From Casuarina equisetifolia (lineage: Eukaryota; Streptophyta; Magnoliopsida; Fagales; Casuarinaceae): a stretch of 64,000 bases of DNA. This document shows positions 1 through 11,221 of this stretch, piece by piece. Below the pieces are notes generated by a model. The model saw nothing but the letters and a program-made list of their open reading frames with translations. It had not been told where the DNA came from and did no database searches. The position numbers and the translations under genes were made by a program. The stretch lies in the NCBI GenBank assembly GCA_028551475.1, contig CM052361.1, positions 24,751,491 to 24,815,490 of the forward strand. Direction: 5' to 3'. How positions within the stretch are numbered: position 1 is the stretch's first letter; each line of letters starts with the position of its first letter.

Positions 1-1434
1 TTACTGACACAAGGCAGTACTTGTAAACTGGAGCTACTGGGTCCAAGGCTTTTTTACTTGCCTAGAAGGAAAAATAAAATAGAATAAAAATAAATAAATA
101 AATAATACAATGATAATTCCAGGATAAGAAGTGTCTGAAGTAAAAAAGATGCTTAGGCTCAGCCACAATGCTTAGTCCGCAGTTTAAGCAGTGATGAAAA
201 AACCAATGTGCGAAAGTAGTCCTACTCTTTATGAACCCTCAAGCCAACCAAAAATGTAATTAAATAACAGCTACTTACAAGTAAAGCACCTGCAGAGACA
301 GCAGATGTTGTGATCCGATTGCAGAAGACAAGAAACAGTGAGTATCTAAAGAATTCTTTGTCCGTTCCATATGGTACTCTCATGATCTTTTCCTGCACAA
401 AACAAACTTCCGTGAATTGCTTCAACCCACACAATTTCTGCTCATAGAATTTAAGTTATGACTCTCTCTTTATATGTAAAAAATAAATAGCTTCTCATAT
501 CATATACAGAAGATAACGGAAAGAAGAAAAACAATAAAGAAAGAGAGAGATTTTAAGAAAATAAGCATTATGTACTTAGAACAGTTTAACACAAAATTAG
601 TAGTGGATCTACACATCCCCCAAAACTTAACAGTTTTAAAATTCGTTTTCTCCAGCGGAGACCCTGACAGTGGACTAACAAGTGCCCTTTCAGCTTCTTC
701 TAAACAAATTCTTTTTCCCATCGAGAGGGGGGGGGAGGGGGGGGGGGGGGGGGCGCCGGGGCGGGCGGCGAAGGGAAAACGACAGACACACGAGCAACAA
801 TATTATAAGTTTTGGCCTCCATCAAAGAAGATTTAGCCACAGTTATTCAAATCCTTATCTAGTGTCGCCTTTCTAAATCGGAATAAAAAAAAGGCGCGGC
901 GCCAGCCGCGGCGGAGGGGGGGAGGGGTGGTTTTGCTGCGGGGAAATCAAAAGTAAAACACAAAGCCTAACAGAAAACTTGGAAGTCTAATTTCACTCAT
1001 GGCAACTAAAAGAGCAAGATTCATGCAGCAAACCGCCTCTCAAGTTTATGAATCAAAAAGCCCTACATCCAATTTTTCTAGACCAGTCGCCGGGAAACCT
1101 GCATCGAGCCATCCCTAAAACTGAAATCTCTCTAACCAAAATCAGCAAAACTGGCGTGAATATGACTAGACTTCATCGATTTGAACGTTTTCCCGAATCC
1201 ATGTCAGTCAATAAAATCAGCATTCTAATACGAGAAGCCGGTGGTTTCAACGGAATGCAAAACAAGGCAAAAGCTGCAATCGTTATAGATAAACATAAAA
1301 GCAAACAGAGGCGATTAAACCTGCAAAACACCGTAAGTGACGAGGGTAGTGAGGATTCCAGCAACAGCGAAAATCATCTTCCATAACTTGCTCTCTTTCC
1401 AAGTTCCGCCTGCGCCTGAAGTTGGTTCCGCCAT
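1..1434 (-). CDS. UTR5: UDP-galactose/UDP-glucose transporter, UTR5 type (5' part, truncated by window edge)
   Basis: Nucleotide-sugar antiporter of the UAA/DMT family, expected in Golgi or ER membranes, importing UDP-galactose or UDP-glucose for glycosylation. Three minus-strand exons join in frame: 1321-1434 (38 codons, MAEPTSGAGG... to ...LVTYGVLQ), 279-392 (38 codons, EKIMRVPYGTDKEFF... to SAVSAGALL) and 1-61 (ASKKALDPVAPVYKYC..., continuing outside the window). Introns are GT-AG and phase 0. The first hydrophobic helix is FAVAGILTTLV. Joined segments such as QEKIMRVPYG, LFLVFCN.R.TTSAVSAGALL and LDPVAPVYKYC are what I recall of Arabidopsis UTR5A/UTR5B. The start was chosen because it opens the exon that reads straight into the conserved segment. 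Intron 1 (393-1320) holds an extreme G-run. About 18% of the family's usual length is visible, and substrate specificity cannot be read from it. Confidence 0.9.
727..770. repeat. Poly-G tract and GC-rich patch in UTR5 intron 1
   Basis: Positions 727-753 are G except for one A at 736, followed by GC-rich sequence to about 770. A second GC-rich, G-clustered patch lies at about 893-930. Both sit in intron 1 of the UTR5-type gene, whose RNA would carry a C-run here. The plus strand could form a G-quadruplex. Homopolymer length is also a common assembly error. Confidence 0.85.
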
Positions 1435-2502
1435 AGCCCATCCAAACACAACGGAACCCTTTCTTCACCAACCTCAAGGCGATCCACCGAAAACTCCGAT
1501 TCCTAGGCACAATCTCACCAAAAGCGATGCCCACACGAAGTCGTTAGCCGCCCGTAAGCGCAGAAAACCACCGGTTCAGCCAGGCGGTACAAGATTACGA
1601 GCCGAAGAGAACGAGGAGAAAAGTAGTGATTCAGATCAGGGCATATCGTCAACTCCGGCAACTTTGTCTCGCCTTGTCTGACGTCCCCGTGCCGTTCTGG
1701 GGACCAAAAAGAAGTAAAAGTTGACAAAAGGAAGTGGCCACGTCAGATGTGGCCATTTCAGAAAGAGTTGAATCTCTTTATTTAATATTTTAATATTTCA
1801 AATTGAATATAAATTATTTTTTATAATTTTCATGTTACCATTGAAGAATTTCCATCATTGTAAACTTTAATAAAAAAATGCACTTTTTATCTAGATAATA
1901 ATAAACTATCATGATCTTTGAGTTTGCTAAGTTAAGATAGAAGAGAAGAGAAACAAATAAATATATATAACACCATCTTTATCTTATGTTTATTTCAACA
2001 TAATTGAGTATGTTAAAACTCCAACATCTTTATCTTATGTTTATTTCAACATAATTGAGTATGTTAAAACTCCAACAATTTACAGGTTCTTACAACCCTT
2101 AAAGAATAAGAAAGCAATTTTAGAACTTGATAAATATAGAAATAAGAAATTTTTTTTTTTTTTGGATCTTCATTATTTCGTATGCGTTTCCTTGCAGATC
2201 TTGACAAAAGGTGTTAGTTTGGTGGTGTTTGAAAACCATTCCTGTTTGAATTAGTTCAAATTGCAGGGCTGTTTGAACTGTAGCTTTCATGGCGATTGAT
2301 AGCACGTGGTTCAGAAACTACGTGCATTTTCAAATAGTTTAGGTTTGGATAAAGGATGAAGAGTACAGGTGCATGATCCATAACTAGAGGTGAGCCTTTG
2401 TTCCTTCATTTGGTACGTCACCTGCAAGATTATCAGCCAAAAAGACAAAATATAAGTAGAAACAAGGAATTTTGGCTCAAGGTTTTGTGGGCTTGGCCAT
2501 CC
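1435..2502. other. Divergent intergenic region between UTR5-type gene and RIBA3
   Basis: This about 1.07 kb separates two divergently transcribed genes and must hold both 5' regions. It is GC-moderate up to about 1740 (likely UTR5-type promoter and 5' UTR), then strongly AT-rich, with a perfect 51-bp tandem duplication at 1975-2076. No coding sequence is supported. Confidence 0.6.
1975..2076. repeat. Perfect 51-bp tandem duplication
   Basis: The unit beginning ATCTTTATCTTATG and ending AAAACTCCAAC occurs twice head to tail (1975-2025, 2026-2076) without a difference, suggesting a recent event. It lies in the shared upstream region of the UTR5-type and RIBA3 genes. Confidence 0.95.
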
Positions 2503-5307
2503 ATGGATTCTGTTTTGCTTCCTCACCCCTGTTTCCACATACCTTCAACGCCAATTCAAGGTAAGCCCTCCTTGTTCCTGCTTTATTCTCGTTCAACGCG
2601 AGATGTTACAATGGTGATTCTGTTGCAGTTGGCACCGATCATTGGCGGCTTCTCCGAGCACAGGAATTTGCCTGCCTAAGCATAGTTTGTTGAATTATCA
2701 TTGTTGGGCTAATGGGTTGTCGGGGATTGGAGCCGGAAACGTTTCCGATGACTATACTTTGAAGGGGAATGAAAATGGTTCTCTTTTGGGGGCCTTTGAC
2801 GAGTCGGCTTCAGCGCCGTTTGGGACACTGGATGCGGAAATTACTCCGGAAACAACTGATTTCTTTGTAAGCGATGCTGAGGGCGACCCTGACTGCCCTT
2901 CCGAGGGGTACTCTCCGATTGAACAGGCGCTCAATACACTACGCCAAGGAAAGGTGGGCTTTTCGTTAGTTCCTTACCATGATCACGTCGTGTTTGACAA
3001 TTTTATGTGCAGTGGAAGTGACAATCATGGCCTGTGAGTTGATTATATCAGTTTGAAGTTAACCTCCATTGCAAATTGCTTAGTTTGTGATCGTTGTAGA
3101 TGATGAAAATGGAAACGTTGAAGGAAACCTTGTAATGGCAGCATCTCATACGAGTCCCAAGGATGTGGCCTTTCTGGTTAAGCACGGCTCAGGAATTGTT
3201 TCAGTTGCCATGAAAGAGGAGGATCTCCAAAGACTGAAGCTTCCTCTAATGTCACCGGACATGGAGGATGAAGACTCTTCTGCCCCCACTTTCACAATCA
3301 CAGTGGTACCTTTTACAGCAACATGTTCATCATGTCAGTTGGATCATTACAACGAGCTATTCAGGTTTCTGAACATTTCTCTTTTGCCTGGACAGGATGC
3401 AAAAACTGGTACTCTTACAGGAGTATCAGCTTTAGACAGGGCAAAGACTGTGCTGGCTCTCTCGTCGCCAGAGTCTAAACCGGAGGACTTCCGAAAGCCA
3501 GGCCATGTGTTTCCTCTGAAGTACAGAAATGGTGGAGTTCTTAGGAGGGCTGGCCACACTGAGGCTTCTGTAGATTTGGTTTCATTGGCAGGCCTGCGAC
3601 CCGTTTCTGTTCTTTCCGTTGTTGTCGATACAGAGGATGGTTCCATAGCATCTTTGCCCAGTTTAAAAAAGTTGGCACTCGAGCACAGCATCCCAATTGT
3701 GTCAATAACTGATTTGATTAGGTGAGCTGCATTTTAAGAGATTTAACCAAGATAAAAGATTTCAGCTAGATGTTTTCTATTATGTATTTCGAGAAAAAAT
3801 GGTGTTTAATCTTTCTCAAGATGCTTAAATCTTTTTTTTTATACATGTTTTATATGAAAGATGATCTTCTTCCTCATAAACTAATTTTATGAAATTTTCT
3901 AATCAACATTAATCAAAGACAAATCTCATGTCTTAAGTTCAAATTACGGAAAAGACTAATGACTAAAAACGTTATAAGTCGAATGAACATCTAAATGTGT
4001 GAGGCAAGAGTAAAGTTATCATAAAGTGGGCTGCTAAGACATCAAATTAAAAATATAATAGAATGTTACGATTCAAAAATAATTGAATTTACTATGCTAA
4101 CAAGCTTAAGCCTTTTGGTCTAATGTTTGGATTTATTACATGTTCGATTTTTATTAATTAAACCCACAAATTCTAATATCTTTCAAGTATCTTTCTAGCA
4201 AATAAATTAAATAAGGTTCTCCATATTTTACAAGTGTTGTGCATGTGAGTTCAAATGATTGATCTTCTACATGAATATTGGTATTATGTGCATAACCAAA
4301 AGGAGTAGTTACTGTTTTCTACGCTTGCTTAACCGTATATTTATACATTTTGCTTGTAGGTATAGGAGGAAGAGAGAAAAACTAGTTGAAAGAACTGCCA
4401 TTTCACGCCTGCCCACCAAATGGGGTCTATTTCAAGCATACTGCTATCGCTCAAAGCTAGATGGAACAGAACATGTGGCGGTTGTAAAGGTAGAAGCAAT
4501 CATTACTCAGCCACTTCGGTTCATTTAGTTCTTCTAACTCAGCCAATTTATCCTCCTCCTTCAACATTGACAGGGGAACATTGGCCATGGAGAAGATGTT
4601 CTAGTAAGAGTGCATTCAGAGTGCTTAACAGGGGATATATTTGGGTCAGCTCGGTGTGATTGTGGCAACCAGTTGGATCTGGCAATGCAGTTGATAGAGG
4701 AAGCTGGAAGAGGAGCTGTGGTCTACCTTCGAGGTCATGAAGGGAGAGGCATAGGCCTCGGTCATAAACTTCGTGCCTATAATTTGCAGGATCAAGGCCA
4801 TGACACAGTCCAGGCGAATATAGAACTTGGCTTAGCTGTTGATGCTCGGGAATATGGCATTGGTGCCCAGGTATGTTCTAAAATATTCTTGAAGCTTTCT
4901 TACCTCTTGCCTTTATAAGAATTTTTTCTTTTTTTTGAAGTCTGGCGGCTGATCAGATATCTTTTGCATTACCTTGCTTGGTATCATCGAACTGTGCTTG
5001 CTTTTCCACTAATCTACTGTGATGAACTTGGTGTCTAATCTGCAAAAACTGATGCCTGCAGATTCTGAGAGACATAGGGGTTCGAACAATGCGCCTCATG
5101 ACTAACAATCCAGCCAAGTTCGTCGGTCTGAAAGGCTACGGCTTGGCAGTCATCGGCCGGGTTCCTGTCATCACACCAACTACAGAAGAGAACAAAAGAT
5201 ACCTGGAAACAAAACGTACCAAGATGGGTCATGTATATGGGTCTGATATTCAAGGGCCATTGCCCAGACTCATTAACCCAGATGTAAATAGCCAAGACCA
5301 AACATAG
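2503..5307 (+). CDS. RIBA3: Riboflavin biosynthesis protein RIBA3-like, chloroplastic (GTP cyclohydrolase II; degenerate DHBP synthase half)
   Basis: Predicted to convert GTP to the first pyrimidine intermediate of riboflavin synthesis in plastids. Predicted exons: 2503-2560, 2664-2953, 3084-3305, 3396-3721, 4360-4489, 4574-4870, 5062-5307; all phases join. The N-terminus ([14 protein letters not shown]...) is a plausible transit peptide. The DHBP-synthase half follows ([20 protein letters not shown], later [11 protein letters not shown] and [12 protein letters not shown]). Its usual acidic ENEGD motif reads NVEGN, as expected for RIBA3-type proteins regarded as having lost that activity. The GTP cyclohydrolase II half is intact: zinc ligands in [17 protein letters not shown], catalytic [12 protein letters not shown], and the nucleotide-binding [15 protein letters not shown]. 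The exon 2 acceptor at 2663 was chosen because the stronger-looking AG at 2628 leads to an early TGA. Intron 3306-3395 is 90 bp with no stop in frame. Confidence 0.93.
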
Positions 5308-6520
5308 AGTTGACGTTCATTGAAGTGTAAATAACTCTGCAGTGACAGAGTTACAGATTTTGGTTTTGCAATTCAATTTGTCAGTGATCATTCCTACTTT
5401 AATCAAAGGATGATCCATAGACAAGAAAAATCTGTTTACTATACCTTTCAATGTCTACTTCAAGTTGTTTTTTTTTTCTTTTAAAAAAAAAAAAGATAAA
5501 AGGGTGAGGAATTTTGGTAACTTGAAACTAGATGTCTTTACCTCTTTGGCTTCAATTAAACTAAGGTGAGTTGACAATCTATTCTAAATTTTCCATATGA
5601 TAATAAAAAAATTTGTAATTATTTTAACTAACATTTGTATTAAGTATGATTTCTATATTATTAGTGAGTTTTTTCTTTGCTAAAAATTGATTCAAGAGTA
5701 AGAATGTTTTCTTTCTTTATAAAAGAGAATATGAAAAATGATTAATGTAATGTTTGTCTTAATATTCTTAAAAAAGATTTAACATATAATGTTTGTGACT
5801 TAAAAGTTTTTTATCTTCACAAACCAGGAACAATCAAAGAAGGTGTCAAGCATTAGGGCCTTTTGTTTTCATTTGTTTTTAAAAAAAATTTCTAAAAGAT
5901 TTTATCACTAAACTTTGAGTAAATTTGTTGGAAGTAAACCTATGAAATTGAGAAACATTAATTTGGAAGTTCTAACCCTCAAATTTGAGTTGAGTTACAT
6001 TCTATTAGATATGTTCATTTTTCACCCACAAATTTGAGTTTAGTTATATTCTATTAGATATGTTCATTCTTTTAGTAAAATCAATCACTAAAAAAAAAAA
6101 GACAAAATCACATATAAGAAGAATACTAAACTTAGATATTAATAATATAATATACCAATTTATAACATCTTTAACCTATTCTTTCCCCTCAAACATAAAG
6201 AAAAATATTCGTTCAATAGCTATTTCAGAAAAAAAAAAGGGGGTGTAACATTCAAAACCTAATATTTAATATTATATTATAAAAAGTTTACTTACTCTTT
6301 TAAAATTAATATTTAAAAATTGAAAAATCAGCTGTTATATATAAATAAAAAAATATATAAATATATTAAAAATATAAATATCCCATGTTTACACCATTTC
6401 CATCATACTTAGAAACCAGATTGAGTGTTTCTAAGTATATAACTAAACTCAGACTGCTCAGCTTCTTGATTACGGACTTGATTCTGGTTTCAAGGCTGGG
6501 CTATGACGGGCCGGACTCAA
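5308..6520. other. AT-rich intergenic DNA, no gene seen
   Basis: The RIBA3 3' UTR is expected in the first 150-200 bases. The rest is AT-rich with poly-A and poly-T runs; short open frames here have no recognisable family or splice context. Confidence 0.6.
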
Positions 6521-6523
6521 AAA

Positions 6524-6656
6524 AGCCCATGTTCAGTTACCGGCCCATGATGAGCTACGTTCTAATCGATGTGAAGATAGACGTGGACATTTATGTAATT
6601 TCATTAAGCCTCCTATTTAATTCCAAACCTCCGTTCTCCCCGTTCCCAAACCCTAG
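6524..6656 (+). promoter_or_regulatory. Ribosomal-protein-type promoter: site II elements and telo-box
   Basis: Two site II-like motifs (AGCCCAT at 6524-6530, GGCCCAT at 6542-6548) are followed by a telo-box (AAACCCTA at 6648-6655) and a pyrimidine-rich stretch. In plants this pairing is typical of promoters of ribosomal protein genes, matching the RPL23A gene downstream. Transcription likely starts close to or just after the telo-box. Confidence 0.7.
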
Positions 6657-6869
6657 AGACGGCTCCTCCGCTTCCCTCGCACAGGTTTATCTCTGGTCTC
6701 CTCTCTCTCTGAACACGTAAAAGCTTGAATTCTGAGTGATTTTGCTGTTTGAATCTTGAACTTAAAGGAACGCACTGCCTGAGTTATTTTTGGTGCTTTT
6801 CTTGCTGATTTAGAGAGTGTAACCTGTATATTTTGTTAGGGTTTCAGGTGATTGAAAGGCTCTGCACCA

Positions 6870-8786
<1,917 letters not shown>

Positions 8787-9365
8787 AGTAGTGTCTGGAA
8801 TTCTCTTTTTAGAGGTTTTTTTTAACTTTGTTTGATTTAAAAGGCTTGTCAGGCTTATCAGTTTAAGGTACGAGATTTTTCAAACTCGTTTATAAGTTGT
8901 AATCTTGTGTCGTTGCTGGTTAATGTTTTTAATTTTTTTTGTTTAACTCACTTCTCAACGAAGTAGTGGGGCTTGAAGGTGCAATTTTTCTTGTGCAAGT
9001 GATGTTTATCTATGATTTCTTTTGCTTAATGCTTTCCTATTACGTTTCAAAATAGCTATTTACTGGTAATTTCTCCGGTAGTTTCTCTTTCTGATTGAAG
9101 AACTGTTAGATACTGTCCCTCGAATTCATCGGCCCTCGAACTTATGTACTTGATTGTTTAATGAACCTTTGAATGCAAGTCTCCCCGCCTGAAGGCCGAG
9201 ACATGCTCGCAGTTGCCTGTACAATAAATTGACATCTAGGCGATGTAAACCATCAAGTTTTATTCTGCAAAATGGGATGACACATCCTGTTCGTGTCAGT
9301 CAAAACTCTACCAGAGAAACTGGGGGTTTCAGGACTGACTCGAAGGTCATACACATGGTGGATTT
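8787..9365. other. RPL23A 3' UTR and convergent intergenic spacer
   Basis: Contains the RPL23A 3' UTR and the end of the oppositely oriented RING-H2 transcript. No coding sequence seen. Positions about 9108-9270 differ completely from the equivalent part of unit B, where an unrelated stretch of roughly 450 bases is found. Confidence 0.6.
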
Positions 9366-9384
9366 CTAAAGTGTTTGGAGGAAC
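9366..9384 (-). promoter_or_regulatory. Candidate miR395 pairing site in 3' UTR of RING-H2 gene A
   Basis: On the plus strand the site reads CTAAAGTGTTTGGAGGAAC, two transitions away from the first 19 nt of miR395. In the mRNA (minus strand) both differences turn G:C pairs into G:U pairs (miRNA positions 3 and 14), so pairing is largely kept. It lies 24 nt after the stop codon, the same distance as the perfect site in copy B. The miRNA sequence is recalled, not searched. Confidence 0.45.
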
Positions 9385-9408
9385 AAACACGCTTAGCTTG
9401 TTGTCATG

Positions 9409-10101
9409 TCAAAAAGCAGGTCCACTGGATGAATCAAATGCACTCTCACTGCTAGATGCATAGATAGCTTGTAGATGTGCGATTTGGCATGGTCTTGCAA
9501 AAGGACTGTAGTCGCCGTGGACGGTGACATCGTAGGCCGTCGATCGGCAGACGGGACAGTTCGAGTGGTATTCAAACCAAGTGTCTATGCAGGGGAGATG
9601 AAAGGCATGGCTGCAGTTAGGCAGATGTCTTAACAACTGCCCTTCCTCAAACTCGCCCAGGCAAACAGCACAGGTCGCGCTGCCTTCGCTGTGCTCTCCT
9701 TCATTGTTCTTCCTGAACTCAGAGACCCGAAGGCTTTCCAATATTACGAGTTCGAGTCCTCCGCTGTGAATCTCTTGGGCGGGATCGTCGGCATCAGGAT
9801 TCTCAACAGGGTTTCTGGAGGTGTTGCCACGAGACCGGATGATAGGAAGATATCTAAGGATGGTGATTTGTTGTCCCGCGTTGCCAATCTCTTCCGTTGG
9901 ATCACCCGCGTCGGGGTTCTCGCTGCGGTTGCCGGGGGTGGAGCCACAGAAGGCGCTGCTTAAACGTTGCAGAATGCAGCAGTAACCGAGGAGAACCGTA
10001 GTCAAAACTGCCGCCGCTACGACGAGATCCAAATCGTTCCCACAGTATTTTGACTCCGCTGGATTTGGAGCTGTGCTACGCTGGAGTTCCCAGGAAGACA
10101 T
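9409..10101 (-). CDS. ATL-type RING-H2 finger E3 ubiquitin ligase, copy A
   Basis: Predicted membrane-anchored E3 ubiquitin ligase. The single-exon frame from ATG 10101 gives 230 residues ([12 protein letters not shown]...). One N-terminal membrane helix ([19 protein letters not shown]) is followed by an acidic, Asp/Asn-Pro-rich linker with two ENPDA-type repeats. A GLD-like segment ([15 protein letters not shown]) precedes a full RING-H2: CAVC, then C-x-H-x2-H-x2-C in CSHAFHLPC, the conserved IDTWF, then CPVC. This order (helix, GLD, RING-H2) and lack of introns define the ATL family. An in-frame ATG at 10170 exists, but a TATA motif at 10142-10148 makes the ATG at 10101 more likely. Copy B at 21479-22030 is similar across the RING but differs at the N-terminus. 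The substrate is unknown. Confidence 0.85.
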   Translation of the reverse strand: MSSWELQRSTAPNPAESKYCGNDLDLVVAAAVLTTVLLGYCCILQRLSSAFCGSTPGNRSENPDAGDPTEEIGNAGQQITILRYLPIIRSRGNTSRNPVENPDADDPAQEIHSGGLELVILESLRVSEFRKNNEGEHSEGSATCAVCLGEFEEGQLLRHLPNCSHAFHLPCIDTWFEYHSNCPVCRSTAYDVTVHGDYSPFARPCQIAHLQAIYASSSESAFDSSSGPAF

Positions 10102-10141
10102 GGAAAGTGGCCGGGAAAGCGAGTACTGCTGATTTCGTTGG

Positions 10142-10148
10142 TATATAA
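10142..10148 (-). promoter_or_regulatory. TATA box of RING-H2 gene A
   Basis: TTATATA on the minus strand, 41 bases upstream of the preferred ATG. The same motif stands at 22124-22130 ahead of copy B, which supports promoter function and the choice of start codons. Confidence 0.6.
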
Positions 10149-10637
10149 AGATAGAGAATAGAGTAAACATGCGCAAAGTTGATGGTAAAAACTAGGATTT
10201 CCAATACAATTCATCAGAGGCCCTCCTCGTTTCCTCCGTCCCAGGGGTCTGTAGGGGTGTCTACACGCAAGAACATTGGCTATAAGATAATTGAAAACAT
10301 CATTACTGACCACGAAGCCATCAATCACCTTTCTGAGAAACTCCCGTTCCTGTCTGATATGGCTTGTCGGGGGTGATGGTATCGAAGGATTTACCGGGGG
10401 ATTCCAAGTTGTCGGTTTTGTGAATAGTGACGAAAGACGCATGCATGAATCATTGGTCATGCTCTAACTCTATGTGAATACCTTCAACTTTCGTCTGTAA
10501 TATGTAGATGGAGTGGGCTTCGAAAGCTCTTTACTTGAACGTAAAGCTTAGCGTAGACATGTTACAATGATCTTTCTTTATCGTTGATTTTGGGTCTTGG
10601 TGTTTTCTTCTCTTTAATCACTTAAACCATTTATGTT

Positions 10638-10651
10638 AAATTGTTAACTAT
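10638..10651. repeat. Target-site duplication flanking RPL32 retrocopy (3' side)
   Basis: AAATTGTTAACTAT, repeated exactly at 11208-11221. Unit B has a single, slightly diverged copy (AAATCGTTAACTAC near 23068) at the equivalent place, the empty site. Confidence 0.85.
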
Positions 10652-11207
10652 ATATTTTTTTTAATTGTAAAAGAGCTCGACATGTTTTAAACTAGGATAT
10701 AAAAGCGAATAAAATTCTTGGGAAAATACTGAAAATCCCTCAAATGTCACATGCTAATAAAAGCTCACTACAAAACATAATCCAGCAACTTTTATGGATT
10801 TCAAGCTCATTCATCCTCTAGCTGCGCAACCTGACAAGCTTGTTGGTCACAACAACATCAAGCTGGGCGGCTCTCTCAACAATCTCTTTCCTCTTCCTGC
10901 TGGAGATATTGTTGTGCAATCTCAGCACAGTTTGTCCTGTTGTGCATCATCATCAGCTCAAGCTCCTGGACATATTCTTGTCTGAGCCATAACCAATGTT
11001 GGGCGTCAGAATACATCCTTTGAACTTTCTCTTTCTCCTAACACGAGAATCAATACCCTTTGGCCTGCGCCAGTTGGTCTTGACGGAGATCTTGTGGTCG
11101 CTGTGGGGGCGTTTGAACTGCTCGACCCGCTTCTTCACGATCTTCTTCGTCAACAACGGCACGGCCATTTTCGCTTACCTTGTCGAATTAGGTGTGCTTT
11201 AAAAAAT
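10652..11207 (-). mobile_element. Retrocopy insertion (processed RPL32 mRNA, LINE-type hallmarks)
   Basis: The insert lacks introns, is oriented on the minus strand, has an A-rich tail (T-run at about 10655-10662 on the plus strand) directly against the target-site duplication, and is bounded by 14-bp repeats. These are hallmarks of target-primed reverse transcription of a cellular mRNA. It includes probable 5' UTR (11169-11207) and 3' UTR (10663-10806). Confidence 0.85.
10807..11168 (-). pseudogene. RPL32: Processed pseudogene of 60S ribosomal protein L32 (eL32)
   Basis: Starts with a clear L32 N-terminus ([20 protein letters not shown], then [20 protein letters not shown] and NIGYGSDK). 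About 20 residues are missing after GYGSDK, with a frame change; the sequence resumes as [21 protein letters not shown] further single-base change of frame precedes the region encoding [20 protein letters not shown] and TNKLVRLRS. The final Gln codon before the acidic tail is now TAG. No introns remain, unlike functional plant RPL32 genes as I recall them. It cannot encode L32. The first 71 codons are open, so a short peptide is conceivable but not suggested. Confidence 0.93.
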
Positions 11208-11221
11208 AAATTGTTAACTAT

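Noticed and set aside
2629..2663. RIBA3 exon 2 starting at 2629
   Set aside because: With exon 1 ending CAAG, this acceptor leads to TGA within 25 codons; the acceptor at 2663 restores the conserved frame.
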